Of a stretch of 64,000 nucleotides of DNA, positions 1 through 12,300 are shown piece after piece. Where the stretch lies: positions 1,522,763 to 1,586,762 of the forward strand of contig VYZI01000057.1 of assembly GCA_013397695.1 (NCBI GenBank), written 5' to 3'. The stretch is from Centropus unirufus. Taxonomy: Eukaryota > Chordata > Aves > Cuculiformes > Centropidae. The position numbers were made by a program, and so were the translations under genes. The notes beneath the pieces are model-generated. The model was not told where the DNA came from. It did no database searches and worked only from the letters and a program-made list of their open reading frames with translations. Each line of letters begins with the position of its first letter. Position 1 is the first letter of the stretch.

Positions 1-317
1 TAATAATATGAAATTATTACTGCAATAATGAAATGCTGTGCATTTTCTTTAAGTTCAATTACCAGTTTCCCACTCAGCTTATTACTTTGCCAGCTGATCA
101 TCTAGATCACACAGCCTTTGGAGGAGGGACTCAAAGGATTAAACGTTTAGGTATGGGTTCTCCCTGCTTTAGTAGAAAGTGACACTGAATATTCTATGGC
201 TACAGAGGCAAAGGCCATTTGCCTTATCAGGGCCACTTACCACACTGCAGGAACATACTGCCTGCTACTGTGAACAAAATATCAGTCAGCATCATGGTTA
301 ATGAAATATAGTCTTTC

Positions 318-455
318 TACAAAAAAAACAACCAACCAAACAAACAAAACTCCCAAATAATGCAAAACAAATCAGAGTCCACCATCAACTCCTTCCACCC
401 TGCCAAGCCCACAAACCCCTCCCGTCAAAAACCAAACCAAACCCAAATCAAGTTG
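318..455. repeat. A/C-rich low-complexity tract
   Basis: A-runs mixed with AACC and AAAC units (AACAACCAACCAAACAAAC), then C-rich stretches and AACCAAACCAAACCC. There is almost no G on the plus strand through much of it. Confidence 0.8.
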
Positions 456-699
456 TTTTCATGCGTGCAATACAGAAATATTCAGTATCTAATAAGATAC
501 TTCTTCATATTTTCCTGCTAAAAGGCTAACTTAGAAGAAAGAAATCTTGCTATTAAAGAACAGTTCTGTCTACTTTAAAACCTGTACTAGTGAAGTTTTG
601 ATCAATATGAGACTTCCAGGACTTTCAGAGGTAGCATAGGAGCTCATTCAAGTTTCATCAGTGTACAAGACAACGAAGCTTTGAAGAGGACCCTCGCAA

Positions 700-793
700 A
701 ATGTGCAAATTGGAAACAATTTATTCCAAGATTGGACCAGATGATCTTTGAAATCCAGCCAGTACTCTTCTATGACTCTGATTCCTTATCATG
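700..793 (+). repeat. CR1 LINE 3' tail, degenerate
   Basis: The stretch containing AGATGATCTTTGAAATCC and ending CTTCTATGACTCTGATTC follows the order of the CR1 3' end (GATGATCTT, then TTCCAACC, then ATTCTATGATTCT) with many changes. The 5' limit is uncertain. It is antisense to GRID2. Confidence 0.5.
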
Positions 794-1002
794 GGGAGAC
801 ATTATTGGCAGGGCATGGTAGGCCACCTAACCATGTTAATTTTGGGTTCTGGTTCTTGAAATAAAAGGACCTTATTAAGTCTTGCAAAATCTTTGTAGAA
901 CTACTTCCATGTATTATGAGCCAAGATCTATGTTACAATCCTTAGTTGTACCAAGCCTTCAAAATGCTGTGCATTGAGCTCTTAATTCTGAGAAAGGAGC
1001 AA

Positions 1003-1026
1003 TATTGTGCTAAGTATTGTGCTAAA
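1003..1026. repeat. 12-bp tandem duplication
   Basis: TATTGTGCTAAG is followed directly by TATTGTGCTAAA, 11 of 12 identical. Confidence 0.85.
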
Positions 1027-4000
1027 TGACCGATTTCCCACTACCATCTTTTCATGCCACTGTTGAAAGCAGTGGCTCAATTTTTTAACATCCCTCTCTC
1101 CTGTCTACGTGGTTTTCCAATTACTATTAATTTTTGACTATGATACCTACTTTACATCCGAATTTGTATGGAATTATTTAACTTGCTGAAGATAAAGTTA
1201 TTACCTCCCTCTTCATACGATAAATTAGCTACAACACCCCCTCCTTTCGGATTAATGGATAGTTAAACACACTTACTACTTCCTTCTGCTAGAAATTGTA
1301 TGTTTGTACCGGTTACAAGTATTCATGAAATGAAGCCATTTTCATCAGGTGATAGCTTTGATCGAAACCAAAACAACTCTAAAGAACAAAAGACGAGCAT
1401 TAAAAACTTATGAAAACTTCAATTCTAAAATGCACCAGTAATTCATTGAGAATCCCCACCTTAAAACAACTAATTCCAAGTCGAGTGGTGTTTTATTCCA
1501 TTAATTTCAAGGATGATGAGCCACATTAAGTAGCGTCCACTGAGTGCTCCCTTAAAGGTGAAGAGAAGCCCCTCACGGGATTTCCAAAATCACATAAGAA
1601 GCATTACTGCCTAAAGAGGTCAATGAAGCATTAAGTCCATTCTTAAATCATAACAGCTCCTTCTGACATTATACAAAATGTCAAGTTTGAGGGATTTCAA
1701 AGTTGCCAAGCACTTCAGATCTCTGAAGTGAGTTACAAAGCTAATGCGCTCAGCTGAAGTATTTGAGGTTAAGGATTCACCACAACTTGCCAGGCCATTC
1801 TGCAGATCCATGTTCACTGGGAGCCTTTCACAGTTACTTGAGCAGAAGAAAAAGCCATTGAACTATAGTACAGGTATTTCACAAGTGGCCCAATCAATCA
1901 TACTGAAAACTGTTAAGGGTTACGAAATTCAACTGTCAAGTCTGGAAAAACAGGAGTGATACAATCCTTTGTTCTAGCTCACTTGCAGCCAATTGCAAGC
2001 AGTTCATGGAGAAGAAACAAAAAATTGAAGGAAAATGTCTAACATAAGAATCAGGTTTTACATACTATATTAACCTGAGAAACATTCAAATCTAAATTCT
2101 GTTTTCCACTGTCATGATTAAATAACCATGACACTATTTCTGCTATCCAAAATTTTTCAGGACAAAAAAAAAATCTCTGCCATGAAAAAGAAATGAATGA
2201 ATTTGCTATCAATCTTTGTTCTTCTGCCCATTTTGAAACACAGAATAATCACACAGGAGCCTCTGTGATTAGGCACTTGTCCATTAGAAAAACAGAAAAG
2301 AGGAGCTACTGATATAATTCCAAGCTTTTTAAAATTTGTTATTATTTCACTGATTATTCTCAAGGTCCCATTGTCATAACAAGATATTAAAGGACATTTA
2401 AAGCACAGCTTTGAAAGTGGAAAGTATTTCTCCTATTCTTTGCTGCCAAGACAATGACATTTTTGACAGGAGATAGGTAAAAAGTAACCTCTTATCATGA
2501 TGAACAAAAATTAATTAAAAAAATCAAATTATATAATTTAAAGTGCATTAAAAAGATTTATCTCTTTCTAATGAAAGCAATCAGTGAATATAGCTCTCAG
2601 ACCACCAATAGAAGTTTGCAGTGAAAACATTCAGATCAGTTTTAAAAGGAATGGAAATTCTGAGCAAGAGATGGACTCACCTCTGCCAAAACTGCCAAGA
2701 GAAATGCTACAGAGGTCCCCAAGAAAACTTTTCTTTAAGACCTGTGCTTCTCCCCAGGGTCCACTGCACTCTCTCCTCCTGCCACACTGCATTTTCCCCT
2801 CTTCCCCACTGCTCCCAGTGCAGGAGCAAACCCGTTCTCACTCCAAAGTTCAGCAGTTACTCAGAAGCCTGAAAAGCCCTAGTGTTATAAACCCCTAGCT
2901 CTATAAATGTCACTGCTAAAAGCCATTCAACCTGCCTGCTGAAAACTGGACAAACCTGTACCTTAAGTTTCTGAGTTGAATTTTGACCCAGAAACTTAAC
3001 CTTATTATTCTAGACTGGGAAATTTGGATCCCCACTTGTCTTACGGCCCAAAATCATCTTTCTTTTTCACAAACAGATCCTACTATGTGCAAATGCCTGA
3101 GCACACTGCACTTGGCAGACACGGCTGTGCTTCTTCTAGGGAGAAATAAGTGGGATCATACGTCTCTGTTCCACTCTGTTTGCCTTGGGTTTTTGGACAT
3201 TAGTTTTGAGTTTAAGTTCTAGGTGATTTTGCTCATAAACCTGATGCTGGTTCTCATGTAGTTCCAGTGGATATCCTGCTCCACAGGTGAATAAATAATG
3301 AAGAACAGGTTGCTTATAATGCTGCTTGTAGTAGCAGTTCTGCTCTGCGTTTATTAATGATCACTGGAAGAACCTGAACCTTGGTCTTCCATAGTCCTGC
3401 GCCAGCATCCAGTAAGCCACCAAATCCACCTCTAGCATCTTTATTTTTCACCTGTTATGAACACTGAAATACTCATTCAAACAGCCAAGAGTCAGGGCAG
3501 GAACCTGAACTCTCTAGCACTATGATTTAGATTTTCCCCCACCCTCTTTATAATGCAGAGTGTCCAAAACCTGACAAATTCTCCAGATCTTACATAATTG
3601 ATTACTTTGAGTCAGTCTATCTCTCTTCCTACAATAACAGATTTAAAAAAAAAAAATGCTTTATTCGAGAGGGATTTTTTTTACTTTTTAATGTTTTAAA
3701 ATTCAAGAATACAATTAGGGATTAGAGGCATTTTTTTCTATTTTTCGTTGAACTCAGATATGCATTTAGTTTGCATTTTAATCTAAATAGAAGTACAGTT
3801 TCAAGTAAATAATAGCTGTCTACTAACACTTCTTTCATTGTGTTAACATGCAAATTTCCAACACTTTCCAGCCCAATTAAATTTTACTGAAAGCTCACAA
3901 AAGATTTGCAGAAGCCAGAAGAAAGAATCAGTCACCTTATTTTCATCTATTGCATGACACTAAATAAAGGAAGGAAATGATCCTCTTCAGCACGTTTACA

Positions 4001-4646
4001 TTATTTCATTACCTCTTTACTTTTATTACTAAGTACTTGATTTCATTTCCAGCAGTCTGCTTATGTATTTAAAGTTGCTTTAGAGAGAGCATCGTGTTAG
4101 TACTATGCCAGGTCCATCTTTTCTAACAACAGTAGTGGCAAAGCAGTCAGACACAGTAACATTTATTTTCAACTCACTAGAAAACATGCCATCAATAATG
4201 TCTCTGTAAATTTCAAGTATATCTTTGAGTCACACCCTGAATTGCATGCTAGCCCTTAGAAACAGCTGAAACAGTTCACAGCTTACAGTACCAGGTGCTG
4301 GTATATATTGCCATATTAAAAATCACATTACAGAACTCTACCTTGATCACAATCACAAAGGAAACAGGTGAACTCATCATTCACCTCAAGGAACTAAGCA
4401 AGAAGAAAACACTTTGCCCACCATTGGTTATTAAATAGTGTTAGTGTCAGCAAAACTGGATAACTTCTCTTTTTACCCAATTAAGCAAAAGGGAATAAGA
4501 GATAAAAGATGCAAAAAATAAGTTTTAACTTTGCAAGACACAACAACTTCCCCCATGATCACAATACACACATGGAATATATATTGCTTTCTGATGCAGA
4601 GGTAAAAGTCCATGTATATACCAGTTAAGACAGCAATCCCACTACT

Positions 4647-4757
4647 ATAGAATCATGGAATGGTTTGGGTTTGAAGGGACCTTAAAGATCATCAAGTTCC
4701 CACTTTCCTGCCATGAGCAAGGACACCTCCCACTAGACCAGACTGCTCAAGGCCCCA
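4647..4757 (-). repeat. CR1 LINE 3' end fragment
   Basis: On the plus strand it starts ATAGAATCATGGAATGG and continues with GAAGGGACCTTAAAGATCATC, then CCACTAGACCAGACTGCTCAAGG. This is the reverse complement of a CR1 3' untranslated end, so the element points along the minus strand, sense to GRID2. It is about 110 bp and heavily 5' truncated. Confidence 0.88.
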
Positions 4758-5330
4758 CTACTGTCAACAAAAGCTGTTCTCAGATGAAATGGAACTAGCA
4801 ATTCAGTTATGAGAATGAAAAAAAAAAAAAGCAATACAATTTTCCCATCCCTGAACAAATAACACAACTATAAAATGTTCCACATAATTCTAAATAATCT
4901 GTGAAATAAAAACCTGCATGCATTGACTCAACAAGGAAGGTCCTGCTATTTGCACTAGCAGAAGGAGAGAGGAATAATACATCAATTCAACAGGCATTAT
5001 GGCCAAAGGCCTTCAATCACATTAACATGAAATGGTTTGTCCTACATAAATCCCCCCGATGAAAACAGATCAAATTTCCTCCTTAAGGTCATCAAATTAA
5101 AATTTGATAGAGGACAGAACCCTGTAGTCCTACAGGCCAAATCATGAGGGCCTGAAGCATACTGAGTTACAGCCAGTAAGTGTAATTTCCTTCATGCTCA
5201 AGGCTCTATCCTTTCTCTAAGACATCTTTAGGCGTCCTGAAAGCAAAGAAAGCCTTGATGTGGACACCCTGATGCAGAGAAGAAGAGATGCAAGCACCTG
5301 CATGTCATCTCATTCCCTCACTGGAATGAC

Positions 5331-5364
5331 AAATCTGGAAAAGACAGAAATCTGGAAAAGACAG
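5331..5364. repeat. 17-bp perfect tandem duplication
   Basis: AAATCTGGAAAAGACAG occurs twice without a gap, a recent-looking local duplication in the downstream intron. Confidence 0.92.
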
Positions 5365-8300
5365 AGATCATCTTCCAAAGAGAAGAGAAATGCACAGGAG
5401 GCGAGTGTATGCTAACAGGCATACGGAAACAGAGCAAAATGCACCATGGTCTCCAAATGTCCACACATGGTAAGTTAAACAATGTGGGGACAGGAAGAAA
5501 GTCTTCGAAACTTCAAAAGGTGTAGCACAGAGCCTTTGAGGATGAGCTCATTCTTAATTAAAAGGAACACTGGAAGAAATAAGAAAACTACTTGAATTCT
5601 GAAGTGCTTTTCTCTATATTACCAAGATAGAAGACAGTATTCCTCTGAGCTATAGGGTCATTTTTGTTTTTATGTTAATTCAATGACTATTCACAGTAAT
5701 GGCAGCTTTTATTTCAGCACAATAGATAAAAAGTATTGCACTGAAATTTAAATATTAAAGAATACATACTCATATGACAAATACCAACAGACAAAAGCCA
5801 GCAGATCAATGTCAGAAATATGCCCATGTCTCCAACTGAACCTAACTATACCTGCACAAACGCAAGCCACAACACGATGTGTACAACCAAGGGTTTTCTG
5901 CAGTTCCTCTAGGATGGTGACACCACTGCTGTCAATAAAAGCAGTATCTGGCAGTGGTCTGACTGTGTCACTCCAAGTGTTCAACTCTGGCAACATCTGT
6001 AGCCTAAGTGATCCATGGTCTGCAAGGTGATGGACAGAATTTACAGACATAGCAATACAAAATTTATGTTTTATACAAATCCCAATCCTGATTTTGCTAA
6101 CTTGTCACTAGATTAAGGACCCTAACAAAATTAACTTCCACATTAATGCTCTCACTGCTTTCTGGGCATGACTAGCTCATAAAAGTTGAAGGAGACGGCT
6201 TGCAGACATATTCTGCTAGATACATGGCTTATTATGACCAACAAAACCAAACACAAGCCTGAATTTTTTGGTGTCTCCTGAACTGTTTGCTCTTTAAAAT
6301 ACTAGGAATATTAACCTGTGAATATAAATAAACTGATCAAATGCAACAAAATTACTCTGGAACCCAAACAGAGCTGAATTCAAGCAGGATTTTGGCTCTT
6401 GAGAAATTCAAGTGCGTTTTAGAATTTTATTTCCTTTAATTGAAGTCAATTGATTGTTCCTAGGTAGTGGTGGGAAGGGAATAAATTCTTTACATACTTG
6501 ACTTAGTGCGAACTTCTGGTGCCAACGACTTCAATAGGCCTTTTGTTGTGATTTCACCCTTCATTATCTCCTATAACAGTACTTGGAAACATGTTAATTA
6601 GGGAAGATGCATTTGTTTAGAAATTTCAGTCAGTCTGGTAGTTGCAGCTGTTTCCACTAGAGTTGAGAAATAAAAATGGTTAGGTAATTCAGTAGCTGGA
6701 CCACTACATGCATGAGAATCTGTAGTGTGCTTTAATTAATGTAGCTAAAGAAAATACATCTGACTCCTGTAGTATTTGTGATTTCCTTCCAACACTAGTG
6801 GCTCATACATGGTGAAGTAAAACCTAATCAAAGACAAAATATGTGAAAGCTTGCCAAAAGAGTAAAACCCAGATATGGCAATTTCCCCTCAAAAATTTTC
6901 TTCTCTGTCCCCAATGTAAATGTTTTAGGATCCCTAACTTCTTTTTTTTTTTTTTAAGTTAGTGACATTGATTATAAATACTGCCTTTATTTTAAATCCT
7001 GTTACTATTCAGCTTAGTGTAAAAAATACAATACTGACAATTATTTTGATTTTTTTTATCAAAGTCACTTCCAAGAACAATTATCACATTCTCACAACAT
7101 ATACAGAGATTTCTTTCTAAAGTAAGTTTCTAAAACAGGACCCTTTTTAAAGGTTTCTTTGTATCGCTGAATGCTGTTTAGAAAAAAATGGAACAAATTA
7201 AACCTGATCTCCTCGGGACACTTCATTCATTTCAAACAGCTGCAGAACATCACAAAACTTTAAGGACAGACATTTATAATGCAATTTTTAACAGGAAAAT
7301 TTTCTCAAGTTCCCCATATTTAATTTAAAATGCTCATCTTGGCGAAAATAAAGTAATACAAACTTCCATTATCTTACTTTTTAACTTTGTTTTTCTTCTG
7401 AACAGCATCTTGTGACACTGAGTTTCATGGTCTAATTATATACTGTGCAAAACACCATTCTCTTTGACCAACTTCAAAACTACTTCTTTTCAAAGACAGT
7501 GAATGTCTCTTTGTCCTTGAACTATGATAATGAGTAAACAAGGAAGGTTCAAAAAGCCTGTTGGTACTACCTCCTTGTTTTGCACAGCTTATGTGTGGCC
7601 ATGGTCATTAATCTCTTCTTCAAAAGTAAATTGTACCTTAGTTTAAATGTGTACTGTAAATCTAAAATACACCGCTGGAAAGGAACTAGAAGGTCTAAGA
7701 AATCTTTTTCTAGTTCTATACTTCCAAGACCTTTCTGTGGGTATTTCTTTTCTATCTTTTTGTGAAATAGAAGAACACAATTTAATGTTTCACTCCTGCA
7801 TTCACACAGATAGCCCTGAAGGAAAAAAAAAAGCTAAGTCAGACAATTAAATTAAATTAAGAGATACAGATTTGTCTTCAGATGGAATGCCTAGTTGCTC
7901 CAAAGAATAAAAAGCTTCTCAATCAGTAGCACAGAAAATAAGTTAAAATACATTGAAACAGACTGAATTTATAGCTGAGACAGTAAGGATTCATCTAATA
8001 TGCTGATGACCTAAACAGTTTGGGAGGCACACCCACAAAAATCAACAAGATCCAGTACCATTCAGCTTTCACAGCATCTGTCAGCATCTGTGCTTACGGT
8101 GGCATAGCTGTAAGTGTGTGTGTACATTAAGGTATTGACAACAGATTAAACAGCAGAAATGGAATAACAATTTAAATGAATAGTATAGGAGAAATTTCAG
8201 GAGTATAGAGACAATTTGCTGCAGAAGGTATGCAGACAGATTATGTACTTCATCAAATAGTGACGCTGAGACATGGAAACAGTCCACACATATTAAGATA

Positions 8301-9211
8301 ACTTTGTCACTTGATTTCAGACAATTACTTAAGGTTCCTCATGTATAAAAAACCCCAAAACACTGTGATTCAATATACTAGAGATCTTGATATATTTCAG
8401 GCAGTTTGTCTTTGAAGGAGAGCTGCTCCTAGAGAAGAACATTACACTTTGGTTTTTTTAAGAGATACCATATAATTTTTGCTAATCTTGCCATCTCAGA
8501 ACGGCAGTTACCCAAAGTTAAGGAGTAACTTTGCAAACATTGCAAACAGAGACCTACTTCCACCATTCCTTATGCAGGACTTGAAGTTTATTTTTACAGA
8601 CTAGCAAAACTATAATATCAAGTAATTTTGTGGAGATGTATGTGACTTCCTTAATCTAAGTTCAAGTCTCTGAATGCCATCTGGCAGTAGAATACATAAC
8701 TTCACACTTATTCTGCAAAGTTAATTTCTACTAAAGCATTGTGTACTTTATTCCATGAAGAAAAGACTACAGAATTTTTTTTTCTACATTACAACCGAAT
8801 TTCTTTCTGCATCTATGTATTTTAATTATCTAATGGTTAGAGGATCTCACTTTGACCATAAGTATCAAGTACCAACTGGTGTGCCCTAAACACACTTCAG
8901 TGGAAAATTTGGTATGTTGGAAACACATTGCAAGGGTCACGAAACAACAGCTTTCGGGACAGTCAACCAGCAGCTCAACACATTTGGTAATACAAATACC
9001 ACCTTGATCAACACAACCTCCTGCAAGGTTTCTTTGCAATAATGACAAAGATGGGTATCTAGAGGTTCAAGACTTTCCTCCCATTTCTTATTCCTCTTAA
9101 AAATACACATCACATTATATGCCATCAAATATGTCTCTATTAACATGGAACACAAGAAAGCTTTCAAAAGAATCAGGAAAAATAGTCTTGTTTGCATATA
9201 TGTAGCCTCAC

Positions 9212-9331
9212 CTTACGGATGCCTCTACCAAGATCTTCTCCATAGTTTGTGCCCAAAATTTCAAAATGTACATTGGGATTCCCACCATTTTCTGCAAATT
9301 CCAGTTCTCCAGTTAAGCCATTTACTCCACC
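9212..9331 (-). CDS. GRID2: GRID2 internal exon, 120 bp (amino-terminal domain)
   Basis: The exon encodes 40 residues starting GGVNGLTGELEFAENGG and ending GEDLGRGIRK, about human GluD2 376-415, near the C-terminal end of the amino-terminal domain before the linker to the ligand-binding domain. Against my memory of the human protein it has four conservative changes: Ser to Asn (GGVNG), Gly to Ala (FAENG), Glu to Asp (GEDLG) and Val to Ile (GIRK). The acceptor is CCAATAG|GGT with AG at 9333-9332 behind a long T-rich tract. The donor is AAG|GTGAGG with GT at 9211-9210, close to consensus. Both ends are phase 0, and the reading frame continues exactly from the exon ending at 17405. The next GRID2 exon (expected to begin LGCWNP) was not found between 1 and 9211, so it should lie beyond the window. 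Confidence 0.97.
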
Positions 9332-12300
9332 CTATTGGAAAAAAAAGGAGAATGGAGTGAAAACTCAGAAGTAGACAATTATAATAACTTTTTATCTCTT
9401 CAAGGGATTTGTTCACTAACTGTGCCGAATACACGCACAATTACCAGAAATAGGACAGTTTTCCAAACACCATATTCCCTGAAAAATTCTGAAGCCTAAA
9501 TTGTTTCTTCATCATTTCAGTTCTTCACAGAAAACTCAAACTCAACAACGCTAAGAAGTTGCAATACAAGTAATATTCTTTTTCTTAGAATATTTGTACT
9601 CCAACTTTTGTTCCTTGACCATCATCATATAGGTAGAGACAATCCAGTACAACCTGGTCACAAAAATAATGTTTTGTGATGAATTTTAGTGGAAGCAACA
9701 CTAAAGACATATGTAAAAGAAATGGCACAAAACAATCAGGTTGGTTTGTTGATTTTTGCTACCCCCCCTAGAAGTTCCTCACCTGAAAGAGCTTTCCACC
9801 TAAGATCAGGTTTGAGTTTTGGTTATAGGTTGGTATTTTTGAGGCCAACATAGGTGAGCTGCACAAACAAAGAGGAGCTTGTCTAGCTAAATACAGCAAA
9901 TTTTCTGTTTTCCTCCACAGCTTCTTTACCACCAAGAATGCATGAGATGAGTCATAATGTAGCAGATTTTCAAGCTTGCTTTTAATTTTAATTTTATTTT
10001 ATTTTTTGCCAAAAGGGACTAAAATACTAAAGATGAAACAATGATTATTTACTATACAATCAGAGTTGAAAGGTGAAACATGCTAAGGCAATATTCAAAA
10101 CATATTCCATAGTTAATTCACCATGACAGACATATCTTTGTCTAGGACTGTAAAGTCAAGAGAGCCACGTGAAATGACTACACTGAAAATCTTAAACCTT
10201 AAAAAATTTAGTTTTCAGAATCAGGGGAAATTAGGTATTTAATTTACTCCCTAAAAAATACTTGAACAATATTTTAATTACATGCAAGAAAGAAATCTGC
10301 CTCTGGTAAATCCATATTAAATGCATATCTTTTCTTCAAAGCATAAGGCAATGGTTTTGAAGTTGTGATTGCTCTTTCAGTTAAGAGCTTTATTATTTGA
10401 AGGGAAAAAATGGAGAATGAAGTCTTGCAATATAAACTACAAGGTAAGCATATGAGCCTTGCTGAATCATAATTTTAAAACTTTTTTTCCTCACATCTTC
10501 AGTTTAGAGTAAGTCAAGGAAGAAGTGAAATACAAAATTTGCATCTCCATTGTGTATTAGTATGAGCCAAAAAAATACTGTCATCCTTTCATAAAACATC
10601 AATATTATTATAATAAGGAAATTGATTGTTTCAATAATACCTTTAAAACTTGCTAAAGACTACTACAGGCTAGAATTGTCAGGGAATAATACATAAACAT
10701 TTCATGAAGTGCCATTTTCTGTTAAAAATAAGATAATACTCTGTATATATTTAAACTTATTTTCATCTTTTTATGATTTTTCTTTATGAGATACTAGAAT
10801 AAAAACTTTCAAAAACATAGGTGGGTGCTTGGGAAATAGCATCTTGATTAAGGGTACATCTGCACAGTCTTTTGCAGGAATCCTCCAGATGATTTTGCCC
10901 ACAGTGAGAGAGTCAGCCAGGCAATTATGATGCACATTGCTATGGTTAGCATGACATTGAGGTTATTTATTAGCTTTAGAACAATCCTGTAATAATCACA
11001 CCTTTATGGTTTTTAGATTGGGGTTAGAACACCTCTGTCTGGTTCAGAGTAAAGACAGAGTGAGCTTGTGTTTACCTGATTATTTTTTTTTAATGTATCC
11101 TTACGTAAATAATCAAGTTTATCAAATATAAACGATATCTGCTAACTTAAGTCTGACTACATCCTATTCAAGTACCAGAAATAAAAACCTGTTCTGCATA
11201 CCATTCTTTTTATTGCATGGTCTCATCAGGGTTTTTTGATTAATTAAGCCAGAATTTCATGGTATGTATCACGCAAAAATGCCTGTAAAGCAGCACAGAT
11301 ATGTAAAGTTTGGGATTGCCATCCCATTCCTGAAAGTCTCGATCTGGCTTACTTGCCTTCCCTGACAGCATACAGTTGTTCGTACTCCTGCATGACTCCA
11401 ACCCCTTACCATATATTACTTTTATTATACTTCATTTTCCCTGTATTATTTTCCAAAACATTTTCCCCCCAAATGGGGGAATTAAACCTGTGGGTCTGAG
11501 GTAGGTGAGGTATGAAAGTTAATCTATTATAGACCACCTCAGCTGCACCATGATTTCAAGTGAGACAAATGAGCACTAGAAAAAGGAGGGTAATGCTATG
11601 GAACACAGATGATAAAAGAAAGGAAAAAAATCAACAACAACAACAAAAATAAATCTGTTAATGTAGCTACTTGGTGCAGCAGAAAGTGTTTTTTCTTTTT
11701 CTAATTTTGTGATAAAGTAGTTTTAAATTTGGAACTTTCAATGTAGAAAACAAAGTGACTATTTTCCAGATTAAGAACATGCCAAGTAATTTATGGGACA
11801 TGAAGATAGAAACACCTCTAAAATATAAATGATTTCTTGAGAATTGAGACAGGAATTTAAAATTTTGGTGAACTTTATTTTTAATAGCCTTTGTCATTGA
11901 ATAAATATGATCTAAAAATCATTTGAAGAAGTATTTCGTCTCAGTTACATCTGAAGTAATGCAACTGACTTTTAAAGAATACACAGGATTCTTTGAAAAT
12001 GTGGCCCCTAACACACAGTACCTGCTAAAAGGCTTACCTATCATATTTTGGAATTGGACCTCTATCCAAAACCATTATGTAAGTTTATTTACCTTGATTT
12101 TTAAATGGCTGCAAGTGTTGGGGCAAGGTAAAAATTATAAATCCATTAGTCTTTTTTTATTTGTCTGAAATCCAGTGGTAACCATAACAACAATTTTTCT
12201 CATTCATTTATTTCGGCAATTTTCTCATGTAAGAGCATTTTTGATAAGAGCTTGCTTCCTTAGACAGAACATCTGCAAACAGTGCAAAAAGAGCTCAGAT

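Larger units (their letters stand above)
1..9211 (-). other. GRID2: GRID2 intron, 5' part only (downstream of the last visible exon)
   Basis: This is intronic sequence following the exon at 9212-9331; the intron's 3' end is outside the window. It is AT-rich with many homopolymer A and T runs. Recognisable contents are a CR1 tail near 700-793, another at 4647-4757, an A/C-rich tract at 318-455, two short tandem duplications (1003-1026 and 5331-5364) and an unexplained 100-codon ORF at 5748-6050. Other open frames here are short, have no recognisable protein similarity and are probably chance. I searched for the next GRID2 exon by its expected protein sequence and did not see it. Confidence 0.85.

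Noticed and set aside
2584..2898. 104-codon plus-strand ORF rich in Pro, Ser and Leu
   Set aside because: No domain, and a second frame is also open over the same stretch; low-complexity composition explains it.
1..9211. The following GRID2 exon (expected to begin LGCWNPVTG)
   Set aside because: No match in reverse complement; a partial resemblance at 5890-5990 (GVTILEEL against VVTVLEEP) lacks the flanking residues and the correct splice phase.
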